Shown piece after piece: positions 25,641 to 35,145 of a stretch of 64,000 bases of DNA (position 1 is its first letter; every line of letters begins with the position of its first letter). Below the pieces are notes generated by a model that was not told the DNA's origin, did not search any database, and was given only the letters and a program-made list of their open reading frames with translations. The DNA lies in NCBI GenBank assembly GCA_014873095.1, contig CP050848.1, forward strand, positions 3,965,850-4,029,849, written 5' to 3'. A program made the position numbers and the translations under genes. Source of the DNA: Planctomycetales bacterium ZRK34. GTDB lineage: Bacteria > Planctomycetota > Phycisphaerae > Phycisphaerales > Zrk34.

Positions 25641-26939
25641 ATGAAGACGTTTGAGGCAGAGTCGATGGCCGAGGCCCTGAAGCGGGTCAAGGTCGAACTG
25701 GGCGCCGACGCGGTGATCCTTCACACGCGCACGTACCGGCGGGGCGGGTTGCTCGGGTTCGGCAAGCGTACGGTCGTGGAAGTGACCGCGGCCAATGATG
25801 TGAACATCGCCCCCCGCCCCCGGCCCCGGAAGGGAGGCGCTTCGGTTGAGCGAAGTGTCTTGAAAGCATCGGAAAACACAGCGGATTCACGCCTGCCGGG
25901 CGGGTTTGCCGCGGGTACGTTCGGCAATGCGGTTCAGCGGGCCTATGCGCAGGGGACTCCGGTGGAGATGGCGCAGCCGCAAGCACAGCCGGGGGCGGCT
26001 GTGCCACAGCTGCGCGAGCGGAACCTTGTCCAGGCAACGGTTCCGCCGACTGCAAATGTCAACGAAGAGTTGGCGCAGATCCGCGGGATGGTTCAGCAGA
26101 TGATGCGTCGTCAGTCGTCGCGGCCGCAGCCTGATCTGCCGGACGCGCTGTTCGATCAGTACCTGGCCTTGTTGGAGCAGGAAGTCGCTGAGGAACTCGC
26201 CGACGAGGTGATTCAGTCGGTGCGCGGCAAGTTGACTGACCAGCAGATCGAAGACAAGCAGCAGGTGCGTGATGCGGTCGGCAAAGAGATCGCGCGGCTG
26301 ATTCCCGTTGATGCCAAAACTGAACTCGAATCGAAAACCACCGACGGCCGCCCGCGCGTCATCGCGCTGATCGGCCCCACGGGCGTGGGCAAGACCACCA
26401 CCATCGCCAAACTCGCGGCAACCTTCAAACTGCGCGAGAAGAAAAAAGTCGCACTGATCACCATCGACACCTACCGCATCGCGGCGGTCGATCAGTTGCG
26501 GACCTATGCGGACATCATCCGCCTGCCATTGCACGTGGTGCTGACCGCGCAAGAATTGCGCGACGCCATCGACAAGTGCTCCGACTACGACGTGGTGCTC
26601 ATCGACACCGCCGGCCGCGGGCAGCGTGACGACGACAAGCTGACCGAGCTCAGCGGGCTACTGCGCGTGGCTGATCCGCACGAGGTGCACCTGGTGCTCA
26701 GCTCGACGTGCAGTCAGAAGGTGGCGATGGAGGCGGTGGAGCGGTTCAGTCGATTGCGGATCGACCGGATCATCTTCACCAAGCTCGATGAGGCGGTCAG
26801 TCTGGGCGTGCTATTAAATGTTGTACGCCGGGTGAACAAACAGTTATCCTATGTGACCACGGGCCAGGACGTGCCGCACCAGATCGAACCGGGTCGCTCG
26901 GATCGACTGGCGGAACTGATCCTCGGCACCGGCCTATGA
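25641..26939 (+). CDS. flhF: Flagellar SRP-like GTPase FlhF
   Basis: SRP-family GTPase that sets flagellar site or number, at the membrane. The 432-residue protein has an N-terminal B domain (MKTFEAESMAEALKRVKVEL, GADAVILHTR), a variable linker, and an NG domain: GPTGVGKTTTIAKLAA near 244, DTYRIAAVDQLRTYADI, LIDTAGRGQRDD, and TKLDEAVSLG. A TTG at 25635 is an alternative start overlapping the flhA stop. The linker carries a 27-base palindromic element at 25983-26009. The stop overlaps the flhG ATG (ATGA). Confidence 0.93.
   Translation: MKTFEAESMAEALKRVKVELGADAVILHTRTYRRGGLLGFGKRTVVEVTAANDVNIAPRPRPRKGGASVERSVLKASENTADSRLPGGFAAGTFGNAVQRAYAQGTPVEMAQPQAQPGAAVPQLRERNLVQATVPPTANVNEELAQIRGMVQQMMRRQSSRPQPDLPDALFDQYLALLEQEVAEELADEVIQSVRGKLTDQQIEDKQQVRDAVGKEIARLIPVDAKTELESKTTDGRPRVIALIGPTGVGKTTTIAKLAATFKLREKKKVALITIDTYRIAAVDQLRTYADIIRLPLHVVLTAQELRDAIDKCSDYDVVLIDTAGRGQRDDDKLTELSGLLRVADPHEVHLVLSSTCSQKVAMEAVERFSRLRIDRIIFTKLDEAVSLGVLLNVVRRVNKQLSYVTTGQDVPHQIEPGRSDRLAELILGTGL
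25983..26009 (-). repeat. Palindromic element inside flhF coding sequence
   Basis: GCACAGCCGGGGGCGGCTGT plus GCCACAG. GCACAGCCG pairs with CGGCTGTGC on the opposite reading. Encodes AQPGAAVPQ in the flhF linker. Inverted orientation relative to the fliO copy, with 26 of 27 bases identical. Confidence 0.85.
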
Positions 26940-27823
26940 TGGCCAGCGAGACCGGTATGTACCACGACCAGGCAACCGAGTTACGGGCGATGATGATGCA
27001 GGCTAATCCCGAGGCCAAGCCCGGTGGATCCGCGCGAGTTCTGGCGGTGACCAGCGGTAAGGGTGGCGTCGGTAAATCTAATGTGGCTGTGAACTTAGCA
27101 GCGAGGCTGGCCCGCATGGGGCGCAGCGTCGTGGTGCTTGATGCGGACCTTGGGCTGGCCAACGCGGACGTGCTGTGCAACGTCACGCCGCGGGCGACGC
27201 TGGCCCACGTGATCGCCGGGCGCCGGCAACTCGAAGAGGCCATGATCGAGGCCCCGGGCGGGTTTACCCTGATCCCCGGCGCCACGGGGCTGGCCCAGAT
27301 GGCGAATCTGTCGGAGTTTGAGCGGGCGCGTGTCGTCAGCCTGTTCCGTCAGCTTGAAGAGGCCCACGATCTGCTGCTGATCGACACCGGGGCGGGCATC
27401 GGCCCGAACGTAATGAGCTTCCTGGTTGCCGCCAATGAATTGCTGGTGGTGACCACGCCCGAACCGACGTCGGTCACCGACGCCTACGCGCTGATCAAGG
27501 CGGTCAGTCGTCAGCGCGAGAACGTGCCGATCAGCTTGCTCGTGAACATGGCCCGTGATCGTGACGAGGCCAAGCGTGTGTTCGACCGCGTCAGCGCGGT
27601 GTCTCGTCGTTTCCTGGGTTTGGCTTTATCGGACGCCGGATATGTTCTGCACGATGCGCGCGTCGGCACGTCCGTTCGCCGGCGTTGCCCGTTTGTACTC
27701 GATGCGCCGGACAGTCCTGCAAGTTTGTGCATCAAGCAGTTGGCCCATAAGCTGGATCGCCATGCAGCCGAGCCCGGAAGCGGTGGTTTCTTCCGCAAGG
27801 TTGCATCCTGGCTTGCGGGTTAG
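26936..27823 (+). CDS. flhG: MinD-like ATPase FlhG (FleN)
   Basis: Antagonist of FlhF that limits flagellar number. The 295-residue protein has a deviant Walker A, SGKGGVGKSNVAVNLAARL (Lys42 and Lys47), DADLGLANADVL, and LLIDTGAGIGPNVMSFL. An N-terminal stretch, HDQATELRAMM, resembles the DQA-x-x-LR motif that activates FlhF GTPase. The ATG overlaps the flhF stop by four bases, so translation is coupled. Confidence 0.93.
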   Translation: MMASETGMYHDQATELRAMMMQANPEAKPGGSARVLAVTSGKGGVGKSNVAVNLAARLARMGRSVVVLDADLGLANADVLCNVTPRATLAHVIAGRRQLEEAMIEAPGGFTLIPGATGLAQMANLSEFERARVVSLFRQLEEAHDLLLIDTGAGIGPNVMSFLVAANELLVVTTPEPTSVTDAYALIKAVSRQRENVPISLLVNMARDRDEAKRVFDRVSAVSRRFLGLALSDAGYVLHDARVGTSVRRRCPFVLDAPDSPASLCIKQLAHKLDRHAAEPGSGGFFRKVASWLAG

Positions 27824-27915
27824 TAGAATTGTTGTGCCCCGCAAGGGGAGCCCTGTCACGGATCGGCAGGGCGATCACGTAGTGTGTGTGCCGCAACGCG
27901 ATGGAGCGCTGGCCA

Positions 27916-28299
27916 ATGCCCACCCAAGTGATCGCCAGTAGTCTCGGCTTGATCGGATTCATCATTGCAATCCTCGCCGGCCTGGCGGCTGACAATCCTG
28001 CCACCACGACGCTCGTCCGCGCCCTCGGCTCGATGTTCATCTGCTACATCGTCGGCATGATCATCGGCGCCGTCGCCACACGCGCGCTCAACGAGCATAT
28101 CGAACAGTACAAACAGTCCAATCCGATGCCCGCCAATGTCACCGACGCCGCGGATGTGGTGGTGGCTGAGCCGGTGTCGGACGATGAGATTGTCATGCCG
28201 ACGGAAGATGCCACCGTGTCGGTGGAAGATGATCGATCGTCGCGCCCCGCGGCGCAGACGCAGACGACAGCGAAGCCACGGAAAGGCGTTGCTGCGTGA
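27916..28299 (+). CDS. Small two-span membrane protein in the flagellar operon
   Basis: Function unknown. From ATG 27916 (GGAG 9 bases upstream) the 127-residue protein has two hydrophobic segments, VIASSLGLIGFIIAILAGLA and ALGSMFICYIVGMIIGAVAT, then a hydrophilic, Asp/Val-rich tail ending in a basic KPRKGVAA. It lies between flhG and the FliA-type sigma gene and is most likely cotranscribed with them, hence a flagellar or chemotactic membrane role is possible. I do not recognise a family. Confidence 0.75.
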   Translation: MPTQVIASSLGLIGFIIAILAGLAADNPATTTLVRALGSMFICYIVGMIIGAVATRALNEHIEQYKQSNPMPANVTDAADVVVAEPVSDDEIVMPTEDATVSVEDDRSSRPAAQTQTTAKPRKGVAA

Positions 28300-28400
28300 G
28301 AGATGTTCGATCCCCGCGAGCGGCCGCCGCAGGGATCGAAGCAATCGGTTGCCGTGATGCATCCGTTTAAAGGAAGGGCCGACTGGTCAAGGAGCCGACC

Positions 28401-29210
<810 letters not shown>

Positions 29211-29247
29211 CCCCCGGAACCCCGCAATCATCCCCCGATATCATTTG

Positions 29248-29277
29248 GCCCGTTCACACCCGTGGACGGGCTTTTTT
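29248..29277 (+). terminator. Rho-independent terminator of the flagellar operon
   Basis: GCCCGTTCAC-ACCC-GTGGACGGGC with one mismatch, then TTTTTT; 38 bases after fliA. Confidence 0.92.
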
Positions 29278-29304
29278 GTTTAGCGACGCCGCTTGCGGCG
29301 TGTT
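29278..29304. repeat. Hairpin repeat GTTTAGCGACGCCGC / GCGGCGTG
   Basis: GTTTAGCGACGCCGCTTGCG continues to GCGTGTT: the stem is ACGCCGC-TT-GCGGCGT. Same element, inverted, at 31646-31673 and 35104-35130. Confidence 0.8.
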
Positions 29305-29319
29305 TCTCCCCAACAACCG

Positions 29320-29328
29320 TGCTACATT
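29320..29328 (+). promoter_or_regulatory. Extended -10 of folK
   Basis: TGC-TACATT, ending 6 bases before the folK ATG at 29335; there is no ribosome binding site between, implying a leaderless transcript. Confidence 0.45.
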
Positions 29329-29334
29329 GACCCC

Positions 29335-29808
29335 ATGCCCCACGCCCTGATCGCACTCGGTTCCAACCTCGGTGATCGCGCTGCGCATCTCGAACACGCC
29401 CGCGCCGCGCTGACAGAAATACCTCAGACCAAACTGCTGGCATTTTCGGGTATTTACGAAACCGACCCCGTCGGCCCGGCGGGGCAGGGTGCCTACCTCA
29501 ACGCCGCCGCCTCGCTCGACACGGCGCTAGAACCCGGCATGTTGCTGTCGCATCTCCGCGCCATCGAGCAGTCCGCCGGCCGTGTGCGTCACGAACGCTG
29601 GGGACCGCGCACACTCGACCTCGATCTGTTGTTGTATGGCGACTGCGTGATGCAGACTGACGATCTGACCGTCCCGCATCCGCGCATGACCGAACGATGG
29701 TTCGTTCTCAAACCGCTGGCCGATATCGCGCCCGATGTGGTTCACCCGGTCGCATGTAAAACCATCGCTCAATTGTTGGATGAAGTTGAAAAGACTTCGA
29801 ATAAGTAG
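29335..29808 (+). CDS. folK: 2-amino-4-hydroxy-6-hydroxymethyldihydropteridine pyrophosphokinase
   Basis: Transfers pyrophosphate from ATP to the pterin in folate synthesis; cytoplasmic. The 157-residue product has the family start ALIALGSNLGDRAAHLEHA, YETDPVGPAGQGAYLNAA, and the signature RWGPRTLDLDLLLYGD, with Asp residues that bind magnesium, then VPHPRMTERWFVLKPLADI. The ATG at 29335 is at the family N-terminus; a start 14 codons upstream lies in the repeat. It stands alone, converging on a sulfatase gene 18 bases away. Confidence 0.95.
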   Translation: MPHALIALGSNLGDRAAHLEHARAALTEIPQTKLLAFSGIYETDPVGPAGQGAYLNAAASLDTALEPGMLLSHLRAIEQSAGRVRHERWGPRTLDLDLLLYGDCVMQTDDLTVPHPRMTERWFVLKPLADIAPDVVHPVACKTIAQLLDEVEKTSNK

Positions 29809-29826
29809 CCTGTGGCACAACCGCCT

Positions 29827-31290
29827 TTACTGTATTTGCTTCAAAAAACGCTCGTCTTCCGCATAAATACGTTGGCGCATAGTCTCGATCGCCTTCGCCC
29901 GGCGTTTGGCTGATTGCCGACCATACTGCTCAAAATATTCAGCGACTTCCGCGCGGTCGGGTTGCTGGCCCTGGTCGTTGGTGCGCTTGATCCACGCATC
30001 AAGTCGCGCCCGCAGGTCGTGGAGCGTCTCGGCATGTTCGGGTGAATCGGCCAAGTTGTGAATCTCGTAGGGATCCGATTTCAAGTCGTACAACTCTTCG
30101 ACGCCGCGCGGTTCGAGCAGGTGATGCTGTACCGCGTTGAGCCGACCCTCGTCGCCGAGCTTTCGCACCAGGTGATACAGCGGGTGCATCTGCTGGCGAT
30201 ACGCCGTCGAATAAATCACCGGTCGATCGGGGTATGCATTGCGGATGTAACGGTAACGGGCGGTACGGATCGAGCGACTGCGCAGAATGCATTCGCCGTC
30301 ACGATCGCTGGCGCTGAACACCGCATCACGCGGCTCGCCGTCGAAGATGGACCGCCCGTGCATCGAGTCGGGTATATCGGCGCCGGCGGCTTTCAATGAG
30401 GTCGCTGTCACATCGATCAGGCTCACCAGTTGATCACTCACGCTGCCGGACTGGTAGCGACCCGGCGCCTTGACCGCTTTGGGCCAGGCGATGATCAGCG
30501 GCACGCGCGTTCCGCTGTCGTAGTTCCACTGCTTGCCGCGCAGCATGGGGCGCCCGTGGTCGCCGAAGAAGATCACAAGGGTGTTGTCCGCCAGGCCGTC
30601 AGCTTCGAGTTGATCCAGCAACTTGCCGACCTTCACATCGACCTCGGTGATCTCGTCAAGGTAGCCGGCCCAGTCGCGGCGCGTCACGGGGTGATCGGGG
30701 TAGTAGGGCGGCAGGTTCACCTTGGCGGGGTCGGCGTGTGCTTCGCTGGTGAATGGTCGATGCGATTCCTGAAAGTTCACCTGTGCGAAAAACGGTTGGC
30801 GGGTTTTGAGTTCCGCCCAGTCGTTGCCCTCGAAATGACCCGTTTTTGTCGTGAAATTCCAGTCATTTTTACCCGTGCCGCGCAGGTGCTGGTTGATCTT
30901 TTTGACATTGGCCGTGTAGTAACCGGCTTCGCGCAGGCGCTGGGGGAGCGTCTGGTATGGGTCGCACAGCGGCGGGGCGATCGAGTCGTCCATACGCTGG
31001 TGTTGAGCCCCGAGCGTGGTTTGGTAAGTCCCGGTGATGAACGCCGAGCGGGTGGCGGAGCAGACCGTCGCGGTGGCGAAGGCGCGTGTGAAGAGCACGC
31101 CGCGCGCCGCCAGGGCATCCAGGTGCGGGGTGTGCACCTGCGGCTCGCCGTAACAGCCAAGGTCCGGGCACATGTCCTCGGTGACGATCCACAAAATATT
31201 TGGTTTGGCCGACTCCGCGTGTGCGGCCCCGACGAACGACAGCATCAACCCCAGCACGACAGCCGGCAGGCTGAAGATGCGAAAAGTCAT
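29827..31290 (-). CDS. Secreted sulfatase with CSATR active-site variant
   Basis: Formylglycine-dependent sulfatase of 487 residues. Signal peptide MTFRIFSLPAVVLGLMLSFV to about residue 25; metal-site PNILWIVTEDM; modification site CSATR at 77-81 in TVCSATRSAFITGTYQ. Ala replaces the usual Pro, a substitution seen in some sulfatases and likely still matured. Others: GYYTANVKKINQHL, FFGDHGRPMLRGKQWNYDSG. ATG at 31290 has AAGGA nearby and overlaps the TGA of the upstream zinc-ribbon gene (ATGA), so the two are translationally coupled. The start of the 85-codon longer frame lies inside that gene and is rejected. Confidence 0.92.
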   Translation of the reverse strand: MTFRIFSLPAVVLGLMLSFVGAAHAESAKPNILWIVTEDMCPDLGCYGEPQVHTPHLDALAARGVLFTRAFATATVCSATRSAFITGTYQTTLGAQHQRMDDSIAPPLCDPYQTLPQRLREAGYYTANVKKINQHLRGTGKNDWNFTTKTGHFEGNDWAELKTRQPFFAQVNFQESHRPFTSEAHADPAKVNLPPYYPDHPVTRRDWAGYLDEITEVDVKVGKLLDQLEADGLADNTLVIFFGDHGRPMLRGKQWNYDSGTRVPLIIAWPKAVKAPGRYQSGSVSDQLVSLIDVTATSLKAAGADIPDSMHGRSIFDGEPRDAVFSASDRDGECILRSRSIRTARYRYIRNAYPDRPVIYSTAYRQQMHPLYHLVRKLGDEGRLNAVQHHLLEPRGVEELYDLKSDPYEIHNLADSPEHAETLHDLRARLDAWIKRTNDQGQQPDRAEVAEYFEQYGRQSAKRRAKAIETMRQRIYAEDERFLKQIQ

Positions 31291-31628
31291 TTTGAATCCT
31301 TGGCGGGTTTCGACTTCTTGGCAGCGGATTTCGCGGTGTCGGTTTTCTTCTTTTCGGTTTTCTTTTCCGACTTGGTTTCGGTCTTCTTGTCGGACTTGGA
31401 CTCGGCGGGTTTCTTCTCGGCCTCGGCGTCCTTCTTGTAGCTGTCCGAGCGGTAGTCGGTTTCCCAGAATCCACCGCCCTTGAAGATCACGCCGGCGCCG
31501 GTGCCGATGAGTCGCTTGAGCTTGAGCCGCCCGCATTCGGGGCACTTGCGTAGCGGCGAAGCTGACATCGACTGAAACACTTCCAGTTCGTGTCCGCAGT
31601 TGTCACAGCGGTAATCGTAAGTCGGCAT
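31287..31628 (-). CDS. FmdB-type zinc-ribbon protein
   Basis: Small putative regulatory protein, 113 residues. The N-terminal 55 residues form a zinc ribbon with two CxxC pairs (YRCDNCGHELEVFQSM and RKCPECGRLKLKRLIG), ending in the family-typical FKGGGFWETDYRSDSYKK. The remaining 45 residues are Lys/Glu/Ser-rich and low-complexity. FmdB-type proteins are often suggested to be regulators, without firm proof. It lies between the grpE gene and a sulfatase, overlapping the latter by four bases, so expression of the sulfatase depends on it. Confidence 0.88.
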   Translation of the reverse strand: MPTYDYRCDNCGHELEVFQSMSASPLRKCPECGRLKLKRLIGTGAGVIFKGGGFWETDYRSDSYKKDAEAEKKPAESKSDKKTETKSEKKTEKKKTDTAKSAAKKSKPAKDSK

Positions 31629-31645
31629 GGCAGGGCCCTCACGGG

Positions 31646-31673
31646 AACGCGCCGCAAGCGGCGTCGCTAAACG
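31646..31673. repeat. Hairpin repeat between grpE and the zinc-ribbon gene
   Basis: AACGCGCCGCAAGCGGCGTC continues to GCTAAACG; stem CGCCGC-AA-GCGGCG. Same element as 35104 and, inverted, 29278. Confidence 0.8.
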
Positions 31674-31679
31674 TTGATG

Positions 31680-32237
31680 TCATTCCGGCACGACGGCGAC
31701 TTTCGCCGCGCGCAGCGTGCGGTTCTTGTACACGTACCCGGGCTGGAACACCTGCGCGATGCAACCGGGCTCGACGCCTTCGGCGGGCTGCTGAAGCATC
31801 GCCTCGTGGCAGTGGGGGTCGAACGGCTCGCCGACCTGTGGGTCCAGCCGCTCCACGCCCGCCTGTTGAAGCACCTTCATCAGTTCATCACGCACGATGC
31901 GGAAACCATCGTGAAGCGCCTTGGCGTCGTCGGAATTCGCTTCAACGCCCAGGGCCGTATCGAAGTGATCCATCACCGGGACGAATCGCTTGAGCACATC
32001 GCCGCTGGCCAGGTGGATCGAGTCCACGAGGTTGGTTTCCGAGCGTCGCATGAAGTTCTGGTAGTCAGCCGAGACGCGCTGGAGTCGCGCATACAACTCG
32101 TCGCGCTCTTTCTGAAGTTCAGCGAGCGGGTCGAGTTCCTCGGCGGCCTGCTCTTCGATCGCGGATTCGTCGATCGATTCATCGGCGGGGATTTCGTTGA
32201 CGTCGTCAGTTTCGTGTTCGCGGGCTTGTTCGTTCAT
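31680..32237 (-). CDS. grpE: Nucleotide exchange factor GrpE
   Basis: Exchanges ADP for ATP on DnaK; cytoplasmic. The 185-residue protein has an acidic N-terminus, a long coiled-coil (LAELQKERDELYARLQRVSA), DYQNFMRRSETNL, and the C-terminal beta domain with VERLDPQVGEPFDPHCHEAM and PGYVYKNRTLRAAKVAV. Start is only two bases after the dnaJ stop, so translation is coupled. dnaK is absent from the window. Confidence 0.94.
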   Translation of the reverse strand: MNEQAREHETDDVNEIPADESIDESAIEEQAAEELDPLAELQKERDELYARLQRVSADYQNFMRRSETNLVDSIHLASGDVLKRFVPVMDHFDTALGVEANSDDAKALHDGFRIVRDELMKVLQQAGVERLDPQVGEPFDPHCHEAMLQQPAEGVEPGCIAQVFQPGYVYKNRTLRAAKVAVVPE

Positions 32238-32239
32238 CG

Positions 32240-33373
32240 TTATTCACCACTGAGATAACCTTTGATCTTATCCCAGAAACCGGTCGTGTGCGGCATGACA
32301 TCGCGATTCTCCGTTTCGGCGAATTCACGCAACAGGTCAGCCTGCTTTTCGGTCAGTTTCTTGGGGATTTCAACCATGACCTGCACGATCAGACTACCGC
32401 GCGCGCCGCTGCGGAGATTCGGCAGGCCGTGTTGACGCAGCGTGTAGGTCTGGCCGTGCTGCGTGCCGGCTTTGAGGATCAGTTCGGTCTGACCTTCGAG
32501 GGTGGGGACTTCGAGCTTCGCGCCGAGGGCGGCCTGCGTGAAGCTGATGGGCATGTGCAGGACGAGGTCGTCGTTGTGACGCTCGAAGAGCTTGTGCGGC
32601 TGCACGCGGACGACCACATGCAGATCGCCGCGCGGCGCGCCGGCGGTGCCGGGTTCGCCTTCGCCGGCGATGCGGATGATCTGCCCATCGTGAATGCCGG
32701 CGGGGACTTTGACCTCGAGCGTGCGCGACTTGGGCCGACGCCCGCTGCCGCGGCACTCGGTGCACTTGTCCTTGACGACCTTGCCGGCTCCGGCGCAGTC
32801 CGGGCAGGGACGCACCATCTGGAAGAACCCGTGCCGCATGGCGACCTTGCCCTGTCCACCGCAGGTGGTGCAGGTTTCGGGGGTGGTGCCGGGCTTGGCG
32901 CCGGACCCGTCGCAGGTTTCGCAGAGGTCTTCGCGGGTGAAGTCGACGGTTTCGGTCGTGCCTTCGAGCACATCGTCGAGGTCGATGGTGACGGAGGTTT
33001 CCAGGTCGTAGCCGCGCCGGGCGCCGCCGCGACCGCGTCCCCGTCCGCCGAAGATGCCCCCGAGGCCGAGGTCGCCGAAGGCGTCTTCGAACATCGAGAA
33101 GATATCCTGGGCGTTCATCCCGCCGAAGTCATGCACGCCCTGGCCGCGCACGCCTTCGTGACCGAACTGGTCGTAGCGCTGTCGCTTTTCCGAATCGCCG
33201 AGCACTTCCATCGCCTCGGCGCATTCCTTGAACATGCGCTCGGCCTCGGCGTCGCCGGGGTTGCGATCCGGATGGTACTTCATCGCGCACTTGCGATAAG
33301 CGCGCTTGATTTCCTCCATCGTCGCAGTGCGTTCGACGTTGAGCACTTCGTAATAGTCGCGCTTGGCGGGCAT
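32240..33373 (-). CDS. dnaJ: Chaperone protein DnaJ
   Basis: Hsp40 cochaperone, 377 residues. J domain with YHPDRNPGD (HPD motif near 35-37), Gly-rich linker FGGRGRGRGGARRG, four CxxCxGxG zinc motifs (CETCDGSG, CTTCGGQG, CPDCAGAG, CTECRGSG) and a C-terminal substrate domain (LHVVVRVQPHKLFERHNDDL). It follows groEL2 by 94 bases containing a hairpin, and grpE is directly coupled downstream. No clear ribosome binding site. Confidence 0.95.
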   Translation of the reverse strand: MPAKRDYYEVLNVERTATMEEIKRAYRKCAMKYHPDRNPGDAEAERMFKECAEAMEVLGDSEKRQRYDQFGHEGVRGQGVHDFGGMNAQDIFSMFEDAFGDLGLGGIFGGRGRGRGGARRGYDLETSVTIDLDDVLEGTTETVDFTREDLCETCDGSGAKPGTTPETCTTCGGQGKVAMRHGFFQMVRPCPDCAGAGKVVKDKCTECRGSGRRPKSRTLEVKVPAGIHDGQIIRIAGEGEPGTAGAPRGDLHVVVRVQPHKLFERHNDDLVLHMPISFTQAALGAKLEVPTLEGQTELILKAGTQHGQTYTLRQHGLPNLRSGARGSLIVQVMVEIPKKLTEKQADLLREFAETENRDVMPHTTGFWDKIKGYLSGE

Positions 33374-33413
33374 GGCGGTGGTTCTTGCTCGAAGTCCGTT
33401 TCGTTTCCAAGAA

Positions 33414-33442
33414 GAAGCCCACGGATTGAATCCGTGGGCTTC
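33414..33442 (-). terminator. Hairpin after groEL2
   Basis: Perfect 14-base arms GAAGCCCACGGATT / AATCCGTGGGCTTC with one central base, then TTCTTGG on the minus strand. Likely a terminator or attenuator between groEL2 and dnaJ; the T-run is weak. Confidence 0.65.
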
Positions 33443-33467
33443 ATAAGCAGGCTCACAGATTCATGGG

Positions 33468-35084
33468 TTAGACGATCGCGCCTTCGACGGCCGCGTCGTC
33501 GTCTTCCTTGAGCTCGGTGATCATGACGTTGGTCGTCAGCATCAGGGCGGCGACCGAGGCGGCATTGATCAGGGCGGTGCGGGAGACCAGCGCCGGGTCG
33601 ATCACGCCGGCCTTGACCAGGTCGCCGTACTCGTTGGTGGCGGCGTTGTAGCCGAAGTGGCCCTGGCCTTCCTTGACCTTCTCGACGACCACGTCGCCGT
33701 CGATGCCGCCGTTTTCGGCGATCTGACGGGCCGGGGCTTCGAGGGCCGCGCTAACGATGTCGAAGCCGAGCTTCTCATCGCCCTTGGCCTTGGCGCGACC
33801 GGCCTCGACGGCCTCGATCGCACGGAGCAGCGCCACGCCGCCGCCGGCGACGTAGCCTTCCTTGGCGGCGCCACGCGCCGCGTGCAGGGCGTCTTCGACC
33901 AGGTCCTTGCGGGCCTTCATCTCGGCTTCGGTGGCGGCGCCGACGTTGATCACGGCCACGCCGCTGGTCAGCTTCGCCAGACGTTCGGCCAGCTTTTCCT
34001 TGTCGTAGTCGCTGGTCGACTTCTCCAGCTGCATCTTGATCTGATCGACGCGGGACTGGATGTCCTTCTTCTTGCCGCCGCCTTCGATGACGGTGGTGTC
34101 GTCCTTGGAGACGATGATGCGCTTGGCGGAGCCGAGCTGATCCAGTTCGACGGCGTCGAGCTTGATGCCCATGTCTTCGCTGATGAAGTCACCGCCGGTC
34201 AGCGAAGCGATATCGCCGAGCATCGCGCGGCGGCGATCACCGAAGCCGGGGGCCTTGACGGCGCAGATGTTCAACGCGCCGCGGAGGCGGTTGACCACGA
34301 GCGCGGCCAGCGCTTCGTTTTCAATATCCTCGGCGATGATCAGCAGAGGCTTGCCGCTGGTGGCGATTTTGTTCAGCAGCGGGAGCAGCTCGGGCAGATT
34401 CGAAATCTTCTTCTCGTGAATGAGGATGTAGCAGTCCTCGAGGACGCACTCCTGCGTCTTGGGATCGGTCATGAAGTAGGGCGAGAGGTAGCCCTTGTCG
34501 AACTGCATGCCTTCGACGTAGTCGAGGGTGGTGACAGCGGCCTTGCCTTCTTCGATTTCGACGACGCCGTCGGCGCCGACCTTGTCGATGGCGGTGGCGA
34601 TCAGGTCGCCGACGTCCGAGTCGCCGTTGGCGGAGATGGTGGCGACCTTCTTGAGGTCTTCACGATTCTTCACGCGGATGGCCGAGTCCTGGATGGATTC
34701 GGCGGCGAGATCGCAGGCGGCGAGGATGCCGCGCTGCAGGATGGTCGGGTTGGCCCCGGCGGTCACGTGACGCAGGCCGGCGGTGAAGATCGCCTGGGCG
34801 AGGACGGTGGCGGTGGTGGTGCCGTCGCCGGCCTTGTCGGCGGTCTTGCGGGCGACCTCGTTGACCATCTTGGCGCCCATGTTCTGGAACTTGTTGGGCA
34901 GCTCGATTTCCTTGGAGACGGACACGCCGTCCTTGGTCACGGCCGGTCCGCCGAAGGACTTGTTGATCACGACCTGCCGGCCGGTGGGGCCCATCGTGAC
35001 GGCGACGGCCTTGGCGAGCTGGTCGAGACCTTTTTTCATCTCGACGGCCGCGTTGGTGTCAAAAAGCAGTTGCTTGGAAGCCAT
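33468..35084 (-). CDS. groL2: Chaperonin GroEL, second copy (acidic tail)
   Basis: 60-kDa chaperonin subunit, 538 residues. Conserved segments: [55 protein letters not shown], and apical/equatorial parts to [17 protein letters not shown]. It differs from the other copy in ending [12 protein letters not shown] without a Gly-Gly-Met tail and in having [20 protein letters not shown]. The ATG at 35084 has AAGGAT upstream; 8 codons more would be needed for the longest frame. groES lies 61 bases upstream. Confidence 0.94.
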   Translation of the reverse strand: MASKQLLFDTNAAVEMKKGLDQLAKAVAVTMGPTGRQVVINKSFGGPAVTKDGVSVSKEIELPNKFQNMGAKMVNEVARKTADKAGDGTTTATVLAQAIFTAGLRHVTAGANPTILQRGILAACDLAAESIQDSAIRVKNREDLKKVATISANGDSDVGDLIATAIDKVGADGVVEIEEGKAAVTTLDYVEGMQFDKGYLSPYFMTDPKTQECVLEDCYILIHEKKISNLPELLPLLNKIATSGKPLLIIAEDIENEALAALVVNRLRGALNICAVKAPGFGDRRRAMLGDIASLTGGDFISEDMGIKLDAVELDQLGSAKRIIVSKDDTTVIEGGGKKKDIQSRVDQIKMQLEKSTSDYDKEKLAERLAKLTSGVAVINVGAATEAEMKARKDLVEDALHAARGAAKEGYVAGGGVALLRAIEAVEAGRAKAKGDEKLGFDIVSAALEAPARQIAENGGIDGDVVVEKVKEGQGHFGYNAATNEYGDLVKAGVIDPALVSRTALINAASVAALMLTTNVMITELKEDDDAAVEGAIV

Positions 35085-35103
35085 GGTTGAATCCTTTATT
35101 CGT

Positions 35104-35130
35104 AACACGCCGCAAGCGGCGTCGCTAAAC
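35104..35130. repeat. Hairpin repeat between groES and groEL2
   Basis: AACACGCCGCAAGCGGCGTC plus GCTAAAC, as at 31646. It lies between two genes of one operon. Confidence 0.8.
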
Positions 35131-35145
35131 GGAGCGTGCGATTGA

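Noticed and set aside
33657..35090. Plus-strand frames over groEL2 and groEL1
   Set aside because: Codon-bias shadows in GC-rich DNA; the GroEL reading on the minus strand is unambiguous.
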